A stretch of 38,743 nt of DNA from Planctomycetaceae bacterium (GCA_028284885.1 JANQQW010000232.1:1-38743), one strand, 5' to 3'. Shown: positions 1 to 9,210, counted from the stretch's first letter. Program-made: numbers and translations. Notes: generated by a model from the sequence alone, not told the origin.

Positions 1-45
1 GAAGGGCCTCTGATCCCGCTGAGTCCTTCGGACGCCAACGAGTCC

Positions 46-84
46 ACGGCCCGGCCACCTCGCGTGGTCGGGCCGTTCTTGTGC
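46..84 (+). terminator. Hairpin terminator of a gene left of the window
   Basis: A 13-pair stem (46-58 with 64-76, one G-T wobble) closes a 5-base loop, and TTCTTGT follows on the plus strand. This is the shape of an intrinsic terminator with a broken T-tract, so it probably ends a plus-strand gene lying before position 1. The outer stem (ACGGCCCG/CGGGCCGT) resembles the terminator at 11747-11776. Confidence 0.6.
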
Positions 85-248
85 GCCGCCGCCGCCGCAC
101 GTTCGCCACGTCCGGGCGAATCCGCACGACCCGTGCCGTTCGACTCCAGACACGGCCGGTTGGCGGACGATGTTGAGGTCGGGACGAGTCGGCTCGTCCC
201 CGTCGAGGACGTCGTGGACACGTAGGGCCCTGCCGGAAGGACGAAGCC

Positions 249-584
249 ATGCGAGCACTGCTCGCGGTCGCCGCCGCCACCTGCATTCTCGCTCTCGCCC
301 GCGACGCCGTCGCGCAGCCACCCGAGGCGTACGCGCCGGCCTACCCGTCGGTCTCGCGCGGCCGGTCGCTGACGCAGGAGCTGATCCTCGAACGCGAGCT
401 CAACCGCGCTCGGCACCGCTTGGCCCGGATCGAGGCCCGCCGCTGGGCCGGCCAGACCCCGCAGCGCCCCCTCGACACCCGCGGCTTCGGCTTCTCGAAC
501 TTCTACGCCTACCGCCCCGTCTTCGTGCCCCAACCGGCCCCGTTCTGGTCCTGGGGCGGCGGCCTGTCGTACTACGGCTACTGA
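249..584 (+). CDS. Small secreted protein of unknown function
   Basis: The 111-residue product begins with a Sec-type signal peptide: MRAL, a hydrophobic run of about 15 residues, then a likely cleavage after AVA-Q near residue 22. The mature part is rich in Arg, Tyr and Pro. Its middle (about 40-70) reads as a short basic/acidic helix, and the tail is aromatic and glycine-rich (FWSWGGGLSYYGY). The ATG at 249 is supported by GGAAGGA seven bases upstream. I recognise no domain. It is probably a small envelope or periplasmic protein. The next gene faces it, and the 64-base gap between them holds a weak 7-bp hairpin (640-658). Confidence 0.6.
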   Translation: MRALLAVAAATCILALARDAVAQPPEAYAPAYPSVSRGRSLTQELILERELNRARHRLARIEARRWAGQTPQRPLDTRGFGFSNFYAYRPVFVPQPAPFWSWGGGLSYYGY

Positions 585-648
585 GGGCGTTCGTGGTTCA
601 CCACGCTCGGGATCCCGCCTTCATCCTGACGGCCGATCCCGGCTCGGT

Positions 649-1134
649 TCACGAGCCGCTTCGCTCGCGGACTTCGTGTCCGCTCTCTACGCGGGTCGTC
701 GGCGCGTCTCCCTGAAGCTGCAGCGGCTCACGCCCCGCGCGACGGCGAATCCAGTCGATCGCCGTGCGGACTCGGGGGCGGCTCACGAGCCAACGTTCCA
801 CGGCGAACTTGCCCGGCAGGTCGACGAGCACCAAGCCGAGCAGAATGGTCAGCAGACCTTGGCCGGGAAGGACGAGCATCGCGACGCCCGCGAGCACGAC
901 GACCCAACCGACCGCGTTTCGGCCGATGCGAACGATCACGGCCAAGAGCGGATGCCCCGGTGACGGGAGCGGACGCCGGGACGCGAGAAAGTAGTCGGCC
1001 GGCAACCGCGCGACGACGCCCGCGACGAGCAACGGCGTTCCGAGGAATGTGACGACGGAACCGGCCGCCAGCCACCACGCGAGCGTGTCGTGCGTTCGGA
1101 GCCAGGCAACGACTTCGGCGACCCGTTCGGACAT
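649..1134 (-). CDS. PGPGW-type small membrane protein
   Basis: The 161-residue product has two or three hydrophobic segments: about residues 19-42 (one or two spans) and 70-103. The segment VLPGQGLLTILLGLVLVDLPGK matches the core of the putative transmembrane PGPGW family (glycine/proline turn between helices, then a basic tail with RxRxxIDWIRRRAG). The biochemical role of that family is not established. The gene begins 34 bases after the rho stop on the same strand, so the two may be cotranscribed. The last 20 or so residues look non-conserved and run into the GC-rich hairpin region shared with the convergent gene. Confidence 0.7.
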   Translation of the reverse strand: MSERVAEVVAWLRTHDTLAWWLAAGSVVTFLGTPLLVAGVVARLPADYFLASRRPLPSPGHPLLAVIVRIGRNAVGWVVVLAGVAMLVLPGQGLLTILLGLVLVDLPGKFAVERWLVSRPRVRTAIDWIRRRAGREPLQLQGDAPTTRVESGHEVRERSGS

Positions 1135-1168
1135 CGGCGGCCGACCTCGTCGATCGCGTCCGACGCCG

Positions 1169-2911
1169 TCACAGCACGGAGCGGACGCGTTGCAGGAACT
1201 CGGCGTTCGTCGGGAACTTCTGCAGCGTCCGGATCAGCTGCTCCATCGCCTCGACGGAGCTGAGCGAGACGAGGCTGCGGCGGAGCATGGTGACCCCTTC
1301 GAGCACCTCGGGGTCGAACAGCTTCTCCTCGCGGCGGGTGCCGGACTTCTCGATGTCCATCGCCGGGAAAATGCGGCGGTCGGCGAGGTCGCGGCTGAGG
1401 ACGAGCTCCATGTTGCCCGTCCCCTTGAACTCCTGGAAGATCGCGTCGTCCGCCCGGCTGCCGGTCTCGATGAGGGCGGTGCCGATGACGGTCAGCGAGC
1501 CCCCCTCGTCGAAGCGGCGGGCCGTGCCGAACATCTTGCGGGGGATGTCGAGGGCCCGCACGTCGAGGCCACCCGTGCCGGTCCGCCCGGAGTTCCCGAC
1601 CCACTTGTTGAAGGCCCGCCCCAGCCGCGTGATGCTGTCGAGCAGGATGAGCACGTGCTTGCCCGACTCGGCCATCCGCTTGGCCCGCTCGACGAGCAGC
1701 TGGCTGACGCGGACGTGGCTCTCGACGTCGCGGTCCATCGACGAGGCGATGACCTCGCCGCGGACGCTCCGCCGCATCTCGGTCACCTCCTCGGGTCGCT
1801 CGTCGATGAGCAGCACCATGAGGTGGATCTCCGGGTGGTTCTCGGAGACCGACTCGGCGATGTCCTGCATCAGCATCGTCTTGCCGGACCGCGGCGGGGC
1901 GACGATGAGCGCTCGCTGGCCCTTGCCGATCGGCGTGAGCAGGTCGAGGACCCGCATCGTGATGGGCGACGGCCCCCGTTCGAGCTGGATCTTCTCGAAC
2001 GGGTTGATAGGGGTCAGGTCTTCGAAGTTCTTGATCTCGGCGTACTCCTCGGGAGTCCGGCCGTCGATCGTCTCGACGGACTTCAGCCGCGGCCCCTGGT
2101 TGCGGGAGCCGGGACCGACGTCGCCTGTGATGAGGAGACCCTCGCGGAGCCCGTACCGCTCGATGAGCGAGCTGGAGACGAACGGGTCGTTGTCCTGCGA
2201 CGTGTAGTCCTTCTCGGCGTCGCGGAGGAACCCGTAGTTCTTGGGGTGCAGTTCGAGGATGCCGGTGTAGCTGCCGGTGACGACCTCCTCGTTCCGGTTG
2301 CCGCCGCCTCCCCGCCGCTGCTGCTGCGGCGGCTGCTCGTCGCGTCCGCCGTCGCCGCGTCCTCCCCGTCGGCGTCGGCGCCGACGTCGGCGTCGACGAC
2401 CGCCGCGGCCGTCGTCCGCGGCCCCGTTGTTCGAGGACTGCCGCGGCCGGTCGTCCCGGTCGCCGGAGTCGGATCCGCCGGAGTCGCCGTCGTCGGACTC
2501 CGAGTCGTCCGCCGAGGCTTCGACCGGCTCGTCGTCGGCGTCGTCCCGGCGGTGGTCTCGGTCGTCCTCGAGCGCCTCGTCGGGGTCGTAGGTTCGCGGC
2601 AGCGGGGGCTCCGGGTCGTCCGGAACGGAGTCCTCGACCGGTTCGTCCGGCACCTCGTCGGGCGCGGGCTTGGCCTTCTTCCGCTTGGTGGTCTTCTTCT
2701 TGGCCTTCTTCTTCGTCTTCGTCGAGGCGGACTTCGCGGCCGTCTTGCGGGCGGCCTTCTTCCGCTTCGGCTTCTCCTCCTCGACGTCCAGGTCGGCGTC
2801 GAAACCGTCGTCGGGCGACTCCTCGACCGCAACGGCGTCGTCCGTCTCCGGAACGTCGTCGTAGCTGCGGGACGTGCTCTTACGACTGCGGGAAGCGGCC
2901 TTGCGTGCCAT
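1169..2911 (-). CDS. rho: Transcription termination factor Rho, long disordered N-terminus
   Basis: Rho is the hexameric RNA-dependent ATPase that pulls RNA polymerase off unstructured transcripts. The 580-residue product has a charged low-complexity extension (about 1-210: acidic stretches, a Lys-rich block near 48-82, an 11-Arg run near 172-182). The cold-shock-like RNA-binding domain follows (about 212-285, with GILELHPKNYGFLR). The RecA-like ATPase carries a Walker A APPRSGKTM near 336 and a Walker B region LILLDSITRLGRAFN. E. coli Rho has 419 residues, so nearly all the extra length is N-terminal. I chose the ATG at 2911 (MARKAASRSRK); an in-frame start 25 codons upstream gives an unconvincing extension. 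The assignment is very secure; the role of the extension is not known from sequence. Confidence 0.97.
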   Translation of the reverse strand: MARKAASRSRKSTSRSYDDVPETDDAVAVEESPDDGFDADLDVEEEKPKRKKAARKTAAKSASTKTKKKAKKKTTKRKKAKPAPDEVPDEPVEDSVPDDPEPPLPRTYDPDEALEDDRDHRRDDADDEPVEASADDSESDDGDSGGSDSGDRDDRPRQSSNNGAADDGRGGRRRRRRRRRRRGGRGDGGRDEQPPQQQRRGGGGNRNEEVVTGSYTGILELHPKNYGFLRDAEKDYTSQDNDPFVSSSLIERYGLREGLLITGDVGPGSRNQGPRLKSVETIDGRTPEEYAEIKNFEDLTPINPFEKIQLERGPSPITMRVLDLLTPIGKGQRALIVAPPRSGKTMLMQDIAESVSENHPEIHLMVLLIDERPEEVTEMRRSVRGEVIASSMDRDVESHVRVSQLLVERAKRMAESGKHVLILLDSITRLGRAFNKWVGNSGRTGTGGLDVRALDIPRKMFGTARRFDEGGSLTVIGTALIETGSRADDAIFQEFKGTGNMELVLSRDLADRRIFPAMDIEKSGTRREEKLFDPEVLEGVTMLRRSLVSLSSVEAMEQLIRTLQKFPTNAEFLQRVRSVL

Positions 2912-3684
2912 GAAGCCTGCTCGAACTTGGAGAAGACGCGACCCGACGGACGGGCCACGGAGCGAGGGCGTCGCCGTGAAGACCACGACGCCGTGCTGAA
3001 GAAGCGATTCGCCGATGCGTGACGTTCACGCCTACGATCCCGGGGTGGTCCCTGCGGGAGGGAAACGAGTGTCGCCTCGACCGGGAAGTCGGCCGAGTGT
3101 TCGGTCCCATCTGCGAGCGAGTCGAATCACGAAACCCGGAACGCCGTTGGTCGCGGCCTCCCGGTCAACCGCGGTCAGCGGCTGGTCCTACACGACGTGC
3201 GGGGACGGCTCTCGAGCGACAACGAGCGCTCCGAGAACCGATTCCACGGTCGTCGAAGGATGCAGACGATCTCCCGACCGGGCCCACGTCGAGGCGTCAG
3301 AGCCGACACTCTGGGGAGTGCAGCAACGCCCCGAAGAAAACCTGCCGTGAGCGGCGGGGGGAGGCGTCCCGTTTCGAGCCTTGCCAGTCTCAGGGTGACC
3401 CGGATCGACTTGAACGCGAGCGACCCAGAGCCAAAGGAAGCATCGTCAAGGCTCCAAGACTCGCTGCATCATACCTCGAACGAAGCGTGTGTCAATCGAA
3501 ACCAAATGGGCCGGGCTGGAAAGTCGTGCCGATTCGGCAAGCCAGAATCGGCCGGTCCGTCGCGCGCGAAGCATCGACCGGACGACCGTCGCCCCGTCGT
3601 TGAGTCCGAGTCCCGATTCTCGTTCAATGACGGGCATCGCTCGTCCCGACCCGCGGCTTCGTCGTTCCCTCGATCCAACGTCCC
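2912..3684. other. 773-base gap with no convincing gene
   Basis: This gap lies between the divergent rho and HerA-like genes and must hold their promoters. Open frames exist on both strands (for example 3019-3603 plus) but are Arg/Pro/Ser-rich, lack recognisable domains and overlap one another. The base composition is less extreme than in the flanking genes, as expected of non-coding DNA. A simple hairpin, GCCGATTC/GAATCGGC with a 9-base loop, sits at 3528-3552 without a T-tract. A long untranslated rho leader would be plausible, because rho is often autoregulated through its leader, but I see no specific structure that proves it. Confidence 0.5.
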
Positions 3685-6150
3685 ATGCAAGCCTACGAAC
3701 AGCTCGGCAGCTTCTACCTCGGCCGCACCTACGACGTCGACGAGCGACGCGTGAAGCCGGAGACGCTGCTGTACGACTCAAAGGACCTCTGCACGCACGC
3801 CGTCTGCGTCGGCATGACGGGCAGCGGCAAGACCGGGCTCTGCCTCAGTCTGCTGGAGGAGGCCGCGCTCGACGGCATCCCCACCATCGCCATCGACCCC
3901 AAGGGGGACCTCGGCAACCTGAAACTGCAGTTCCCCGACCTGCAGCCCGCGGACTTCGAGCCGTGGGTCGATCCCGGCGAGGCGACCCGCCGCGGGATGA
4001 CGACCGAGGAGTTCGCCAAGGCGACCGCCGCCACCTGGGAGAAGGGACTCGCCGACTGGGACCAGGACGGCGACCGCATCGCCCGACTGCAGGCCGCCGC
4101 CGACGTCGCGGTCTACACGCCCGGCAGCAAGACGGGCATCCCGCTCACCGTCCTCCGTTCGTTCGCCGCGCCCTCCGCCGCGCTGCGTGCCGACGAGGAA
4201 CTGTTCCGTCAGCGGGTCGGCTCGGCCGCGTCCGGGTTGCTCGCGCTCATGGGGGTCGTCGGCGACACGCTGCAGAGCCGGGAGCACATTCTCGTCGCCC
4301 GCATCCTGGAGGAAGCCTGGTCGGCGGGTCGCAACCTCGACGTCCCCACGCTGCTCCGCGAGATCCAGTCGCCGCCGTTCGACCGCGTCGGCTTCCTCGA
4401 CCTCGAGTCGTTCTTCCCCTCCGGCGAGCGGTTCGAGCTCGCCATGCGGCTGAACAACCTGCTCGCCTCGCCGGCGTTCGCCTCGTGGTTGGAGGGCGAG
4501 CCGCTCGACGTCGGCCGGCTGCTCCGCTCGCCCGACGGCAAACCGAAGGTCTCCGTCCTCTCCATCTCGCACCTCTCCGACTCCGAGCGGATGTTCTTCG
4601 TGACCATCCTGCTCGAAGAGGTGCTCGCGTGGATGCGGACGCAGGCCGGCACGAGCAGCCTGCGGGCCATCCTCTACATGGACGAGATCTTCGGCTACTT
4701 CCCCCCCACCGCGAACCCTCCCAGCAAGAGGCCGATGCTGACGCTGCTGAAGCAGGCCCGCGCGTACGGCCTCGGCTGCGTCCTCGCCACGCAGAACCCG
4801 GTCGACCTCGACTACAAGGGCCTCTCCAACTGCGGCACCTGGTTCCTCGGCCGGCTGCAGACCGAACGGGACAAGCTCCGTGTACTCGACGGGCTGGAGA
4901 CGGCGGCCACCGGCACGGGCACCGGGCTCGACCGCAAACGGCTGGAGGGCATCCTCTCGAACCTCGGCAGCCGCGTGTTCCTGATGAACAACGTGCACGA
5001 GGACCACCCCGAGGTGTTCCACACCCGCTGGGCCATGTCCTACCTCCGTGGTCCGCTCAGCCGCGAGCAGATTCGGTCGCTGACCCCCGACCGCCCCGCC
5101 TCCTCGGCCGCACCGGGCTCCCTCGCCGCCGCGGCGGCCGAACGCGAAGCCGTGCAACCCGCCCCGGTCGCCGCGGCCCCGACGTCGTCGGCGAGCGTCA
5201 CCTCCGGCCGCCCGGTCGCGCCGCCGGAGATCGACGAGGGCTTTCTCGCCGCGTCGTCTCGCGGTACCGGCCGGCTCGTCTACCGGCCAGGCCTGTTCGC
5301 GAAGGCGAAGCTGCACTTCGTCCGCAGCACCTGGGACCTCGACGCCTGGCGGACGGCCCGCGTGCTGGTGACCGCGACCGAGAACGACGACGTCTGGAGC
5401 GAGGCCGACGTCGTGTTGGGCGACGAAGACGCGGACGTCGATCCCCAACCGGTGAACGGCGCCGAGTTCGCCGGCCTGCCGTCGGGCTGGGCGGACCCGT
5501 CCCGGTACAAGAAGTGGCGAACGGCGCTCAAGGACCACCTGTACCAGACACAACGCGTGACGCTGAAGAAGTCGTCGAAGCCGAAGGTGATCTCGTCGAT
5601 CGACGAGACCGAGGCCGACTTCCAGGCCCGACTCTCCCAGGCGGCCCGCGAACTCCGCGACCTCGAGGTCGAGAAGCTGAAGAGCTCGCTCGCCACGAAG
5701 GTCGACCGGTTGAAGGAACGGATCCGCAAGGCGGAGCAGCGGGTCGACCGGGAGAAGGCCCAGGCGAACCAGTCGGCCCTCTCGGCGGCCCTCCACTTCG
5801 GCAGCACCGTCCTCGGCGCGATGTTCGGCCGCAAGACGATGAGCGCGACGACCGTCTCCCGCTCGGCCACCTCGATGCGCTCCGCCGGCCGGGCCGCCGA
5901 GCAACGGGCCGACATCGGCCGCGCCCAGCAGGACGTGAAGGCCCTCGAAGAGGACCTGCAGGAACTGGAAGCCGAGTTCGAGGAGAAGTCGGCCGCCGTC
6001 CGCGAGAAGTTCACCGTCGACAACATCGAACTCGACACACTCGACGTCCGCCCTCGGAAGTCCGACGTCGACGTGGAGAACGTGATGCTGCTCTGGACGC
6101 CTTGGTACGTCGACGCGACGGGCATCGCCACGCCCGCCTTCGACGCCTGA
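3685..6150 (+). CDS. HerA-like/DUF87-type ATPase with C-terminal coiled coil
   Basis: The 821-residue product is a P-loop ATPase of the HerA/FtsK/VirB4-like group. Walker A is GMTGSGKT at residues 43-50, followed by IDPKGDL, as in DUF87/HerA proteins (DPKGD or DPHGD). Walker B is AILYMDEI near 328-336, with the downstream sensor-like segment LATQNPVDLDYKGLSNCGTWFLGR. After about residue 470 comes an Ala/Pro linker, then a charged coiled coil (about 640-780) interrupted by a small hydrophobic Gly/Ala patch (SALHFGSTVLGAMFGRKTMS). Such ATPases translocate or pump DNA or protein as hexamers. The substrate here is unknown, and no NurA-type nuclease is adjacent. The next gene starts 95 bases downstream. 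Confidence 0.8.
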   Translation: MQAYEQLGSFYLGRTYDVDERRVKPETLLYDSKDLCTHAVCVGMTGSGKTGLCLSLLEEAALDGIPTIAIDPKGDLGNLKLQFPDLQPADFEPWVDPGEATRRGMTTEEFAKATAATWEKGLADWDQDGDRIARLQAAADVAVYTPGSKTGIPLTVLRSFAAPSAALRADEELFRQRVGSAASGLLALMGVVGDTLQSREHILVARILEEAWSAGRNLDVPTLLREIQSPPFDRVGFLDLESFFPSGERFELAMRLNNLLASPAFASWLEGEPLDVGRLLRSPDGKPKVSVLSISHLSDSERMFFVTILLEEVLAWMRTQAGTSSLRAILYMDEIFGYFPPTANPPSKRPMLTLLKQARAYGLGCVLATQNPVDLDYKGLSNCGTWFLGRLQTERDKLRVLDGLETAATGTGTGLDRKRLEGILSNLGSRVFLMNNVHEDHPEVFHTRWAMSYLRGPLSREQIRSLTPDRPASSAAPGSLAAAAAEREAVQPAPVAAAPTSSASVTSGRPVAPPEIDEGFLAASSRGTGRLVYRPGLFAKAKLHFVRSTWDLDAWRTARVLVTATENDDVWSEADVVLGDEDADVDPQPVNGAEFAGLPSGWADPSRYKKWRTALKDHLYQTQRVTLKKSSKPKVISSIDETEADFQARLSQAARELRDLEVEKLKSSLATKVDRLKERIRKAEQRVDREKAQANQSALSAALHFGSTVLGAMFGRKTMSATTVSRSATSMRSAGRAAEQRADIGRAQQDVKALEEDLQELEAEFEEKSAAVREKFTVDNIELDTLDVRPRKSDVDVENVMLLWTPWYVDATGIATPAFDA

Positions 6151-6245
6151 GCCCTGCGACGGCCCGCCTGCGGTTCTTGAGCTACGGGTTAGGCCGTAGT
6201 AAGCTGGGGCCGAGCTCGGTTGTTCCAGCGATTCGAGGAGTCGGC

Positions 6246-8609
6246 ATGAGCAGGTTCTCGACGACGGTCGTGCTGTGTGTCTGGACGTCCGCGGCGTTCG
6301 CGGAGAACGTCGTCTTTCCGCCCGATGCCGGCGTCGTCGACGTCACGACGTACGGGGCCGTGCCGAACGACGGCCGCGACGACACGCGTGCGATCCAGAA
6401 GGCACTGGCGGACCACCCGACCGGCAACCACCTCTTCTACTTGCCGAACGGAGTCTACGACGTCAGCGACGTGCTGATGCGGCTCCCTGAGGACGACCCC
6501 GACCGGAACACCCGGGCCTGCATCGAACTCCGGGGCAGCAAGAAGCGGAACATCCTGCAGGGGCAGAGCGAGCTGGGCACGATCCTGCGGCTCGCCGACT
6601 CCGTCCCCGCCGCGTTCGACGGAGCCGTCCTCAACTTCGGCCAAGCCCCCGCTCAGCGCTTCCGCAACGCGATCCGGAACATGACGGTCAGCATCGGCAC
6701 CGGTCACCCGAAGGCGACCGGGGTCCAGTTCAACGCCAGCAACCAGGGAACCGTCCACGGCGTCACGATCAAGACCGAGGACCCCGGCCGAGCGGGAAGC
6801 GTCGGCCTCGACATGCGGCACACCGACGAGATCGGCCCGCTGCTCGTCGAGCACCTCACTGTCGAGGGCTTCGACTACGGCGTTCGCACCGCGTGGCAGA
6901 CGGCGAGCCAGACCTTCGAGCACGTCACGCTCCGCGACCAACGCCGGTTCGGCTGGCAGAACGGGTTCTCGCAGCGAGTCTTCGTCCGCAAGCTCACGTC
7001 CCGCAACGCCGTCCCGGCTTTCGCGAACGTCCCCGGCGGCGGCCGCGATCCCGGGCAGGGGGGCGTGGTGCTGCTCGACTCCGAACTCGTCGGCGTCGGC
7101 GAGGAGGCCATCAAGCAGGCCGCGGTCCGCAACCACAAGTCGGCCTACCTGCGGAACGTGCGCGGACCGGGCTACGGCCGGGTCGTCTCGCGGGAGATGA
7201 CGGCCTACCGCGGCAACGCCGGACCCGACGGGGCCGAGGTCGAGGAGTACTGGGCGAACGGCGTCGCCGACCGCCGCCGCGGCGGGGCCTTCTCGCTGTT
7301 CCCCTCGCCGGACCGCACGCTGCGACTGCCGGTCGAGGAGACGCCCGAGGTCGCGTGGGAGGCCGACCTCGCAAGGTGGAGCGGGCCGCACCGCTTCGCC
7401 GAAGGCGGGCCGGGCGACGGACCGGGGCACCCGGACGACGCGATCGACGACACCGTGGCCGTTCAACGGGCGATCGACTCCGGGGTGACGACCGTCTACC
7501 TGCCGCGGGGAACCTGGCGGGTCGGCGGGACGCTCGTCCTCCGCGGCAACGTCCGCCGCCTGCTCGGCTGCGAGTCCCGCATGGTCGGCCCCCGCGACGG
7601 TGGTCCCGGCATCGTCCGCGTCGGCGACGGGACGGCCGACGTGGTCGTCGTGGAACGACTCGAGTCGGGCGGCATCCGCTACGAGCAGGCGACCGGGCGA
7701 ACGCTCGTTCTCAAGAACCTACTCGGCGGCTCGTACGCGACGCCGAAGGACGTCGAACGGCCCGGCCCGCTGTTCGTCGCGGACGTCGTCTTCGGCCCGT
7801 CGGTCTTCCGCGGCCAACGGGTCTGGGCTCGGCAGTACGACACCGAAGGGGACACCGAGGCCGACCCCGACGTCGCGGCGAAGATCGTCAACGACGGTGG
7901 CGCGCTGTGGATTCTCGGCCTGAAGACCGAGGACGCCGGGACCGTGGTCCGCACGACCGCCGGCGGCCGGTCCGAGATCCTCGGAGCAATCCACGTCGGA
8001 GCCGCGGGCGAGGAGCCCCGCTTCGAGGTCGTCGATTCCGCCTTCTCCGCCGCCGGGGTCTACGGCGGGGCGTTCCGCTCGGTTCTCTCGGAGACGCGTG
8101 ACGGCGAGACGCGGGTCGCGACCGCGAAGGACATCGCACAGGCCGACGTGATCTCGGCGTTCCCCGCTTCCGCGATTCCCGACGAGGTCGTGCTCGACAC
8201 CGAGTCGCCGACCGGCGTCGAGATCGTCGGCGAGTGGCGGCTCACGGCCGACTACCCCAGCGGCTTCCTCGGCCGCGGCTTCCACACCACGAAGGCCGCC
8301 CCTGGTTCCGAGGCCGCCGTCGTGTTCACACCGAACCTCCCGGCCGCCGGCGAGTACGAGGTCGCCCTCCGCTGGACCCCGCAACGCAGCGGCTTCGGAC
8401 TCGCGAAGAGCGTCCCCGTCACGATCGACCACGCCGACGGCACGGCCGAGACGACCGTCGATCAGTCGCAGGGAGCCGCGCGATGGAACCCCGTCGGCAC
8501 GTTCCGCTTCGAGAAGGGGATCGCCAAGATCACCCTCTCCGCCAACACCCGCGGCGGCAACGTCGCTGCCGACGCCCTCCGCCTACGCCGAGTACCGAAG
8601 GGCCGCTGA
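6246..8609 (+). CDS. Secreted pectate-lyase-3-like beta-helix protein
   Basis: The 787-residue product starts with a signal peptide (MSRFSTTVVLCVWTSAAFA-EN). Two stretches carry the hallmark start of the Pectate_lyase_3/GH28-like right-handed beta-helix: DVTTYGAVPNDGRDDTRAIQ (about 27-46) and DDAIDDTVAVQRAI (about 398-411, followed by TTVYLPRGTWRV). The last 130 residues (about 657-787: GEWRLTADYPSGFLGRGF ... GEYEVALRWTP ... VAADALRLRRV) resemble the golvesin/xanthan-lyase carbohydrate-binding-like beta domain. It is probably an exported polysaccharide-active or polysaccharide-binding protein; the substrate cannot be read. The ATG at 6246 is fixed by the signal peptide, although the frame stays open far upstream. 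A hairpin CTACGG/CCGTAG lies just upstream at about 6181-6198. Confidence 0.85.
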   Translation: MSRFSTTVVLCVWTSAAFAENVVFPPDAGVVDVTTYGAVPNDGRDDTRAIQKALADHPTGNHLFYLPNGVYDVSDVLMRLPEDDPDRNTRACIELRGSKKRNILQGQSELGTILRLADSVPAAFDGAVLNFGQAPAQRFRNAIRNMTVSIGTGHPKATGVQFNASNQGTVHGVTIKTEDPGRAGSVGLDMRHTDEIGPLLVEHLTVEGFDYGVRTAWQTASQTFEHVTLRDQRRFGWQNGFSQRVFVRKLTSRNAVPAFANVPGGGRDPGQGGVVLLDSELVGVGEEAIKQAAVRNHKSAYLRNVRGPGYGRVVSREMTAYRGNAGPDGAEVEEYWANGVADRRRGGAFSLFPSPDRTLRLPVEETPEVAWEADLARWSGPHRFAEGGPGDGPGHPDDAIDDTVAVQRAIDSGVTTVYLPRGTWRVGGTLVLRGNVRRLLGCESRMVGPRDGGPGIVRVGDGTADVVVVERLESGGIRYEQATGRTLVLKNLLGGSYATPKDVERPGPLFVADVVFGPSVFRGQRVWARQYDTEGDTEADPDVAAKIVNDGGALWILGLKTEDAGTVVRTTAGGRSEILGAIHVGAAGEEPRFEVVDSAFSAAGVYGGAFRSVLSETRDGETRVATAKDIAQADVISAFPASAIPDEVVLDTESPTGVEIVGEWRLTADYPSGFLGRGFHTTKAAPGSEAAVVFTPNLPAAGEYEVALRWTPQRSGFGLAKSVPVTIDHADGTAETTVDQSQGAARWNPVGTFRFEKGIAKITLSANTRGGNVAADALRLRRVPKGR

Positions 8610-8743
8610 CGGCTAACGCAGGGGACAGGGAGCAGGAGACAGAAGCCGTCAGCGGTGGCTCGGTCGAATTCGGCATTGATCTCGCCGCGCACGTGATCCA
8701 CCCTTGCCCCTCACCACCTCATCCCCTCACCACCCCACCCCAC

Positions 8744-9169
8744 ATGCCGTCCGTCTACGAACACCATCACGCCGTCCAGCCTCACGAGATCGACCGCAAC
8801 GGGCACGTCAACAACGTCGCGTACGTGGCGTGGATGCAGGATGCGGCGGTCGCCCACTCAACGGCCCAGGGCTGGTCGACCGAGCAGTACGAGGAGTACG
8901 GCACGGCGTGGATCGCCCGCTCGCACAGCATCGAGTACCTCACCGAGGCGTTGGCGGGGGACACGGTCGTCGTGCGGACGTGGGTGGCCGACATGAAGAA
9001 GGTGATGTCCCGCCGCCGCTACCGCATCCTGCGAGCGTCCGACGAGGTCATCCTCGCGACCGCCGAGACCAACTGGGTCTACGTCAGCGTCGAACAGCGA
9101 CAACCGACCCGCATCCCGCCGGAGATGGTCGACGCCTTCGACGTGGTCGACGACGAGGCGTGGCCGTGA
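8744..9169 (+). CDS. Hotdog-fold acyl-CoA thioesterase (4HBT family)
   Basis: The 141-residue product fits the 4-hydroxybenzoyl-CoA thioesterase/YbgC-FadM-like family in length and motifs. HEIDRNGHVNNVAYVAWMQ (about 11-29) is the family's active-site segment (usually D-x-x-GH-x-x-N-x-x-Y). The later HSIEYLTEALAGDTVVVRTWV and RRRYRILRA form the expected beta strands. It should hydrolyse acyl-CoA thioesters in the cytosol; the acyl chain cannot be predicted. The ATG at 8744 has no Shine-Dalgarno sequence. The 134 bases upstream hold a purine-rich GGGGACAGGGAGCAGGAG tract and then a C/A-rich leader. Confidence 0.9.
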   Translation: MPSVYEHHHAVQPHEIDRNGHVNNVAYVAWMQDAAVAHSTAQGWSTEQYEEYGTAWIARSHSIEYLTEALAGDTVVVRTWVADMKKVMSRRRYRILRASDEVILATAETNWVYVSVEQRQPTRIPPEMVDAFDVVDDEAWP

Positions 9170-9193
9170 GTTCGACCGTTGCGAAGACGTCGA

Positions 9194-9210
9194 TCAGGCT
9201 GTGCCTGACG
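9194..9210 (+). repeat. Palindromic repeat, left copy
   Basis: TCAGGCTGTGCCTGACG contains a 6-bp perfect palindrome around TGT (TCAGGC/GCCTGA). An exact inverted copy lies at 9266-9282. The two copies together look like a REP-type or small MITE-like pair just after the thioesterase gene. Confidence 0.7.

Noticed and set aside
640-700. Possible repeat element at 640-700 resembling 9750-9785 (shared CGCTTCGCTC)
   Set aside because: The shared part is only about ten bases of common GC-rich sequence.
2340-2410. Tandem CGTCGGCGT-type repeats as a possible regulatory array
   Set aside because: They encode the poly-Arg run of Rho and are explained by the coding sequence.
1049-3022. 657-codon open frame on the plus strand
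   Set aside because: It is antisense to rho, which is certain; its Arg/Leu/Val-rich translation is the usual shadow of a GC-rich gene.
3469-3781. Minus-strand open frames at the start of the HerA-like gene
   Set aside because: They overlap the clear ATPase start and are Arg-rich without motifs.
3489-6245. Long upstream extension of the beta-helix protein frame
   Set aside because: The in-frame extension is Arg/Pro/Ala-rich and overlaps the HerA-like gene; the signal peptide at 6246 marks the real start.
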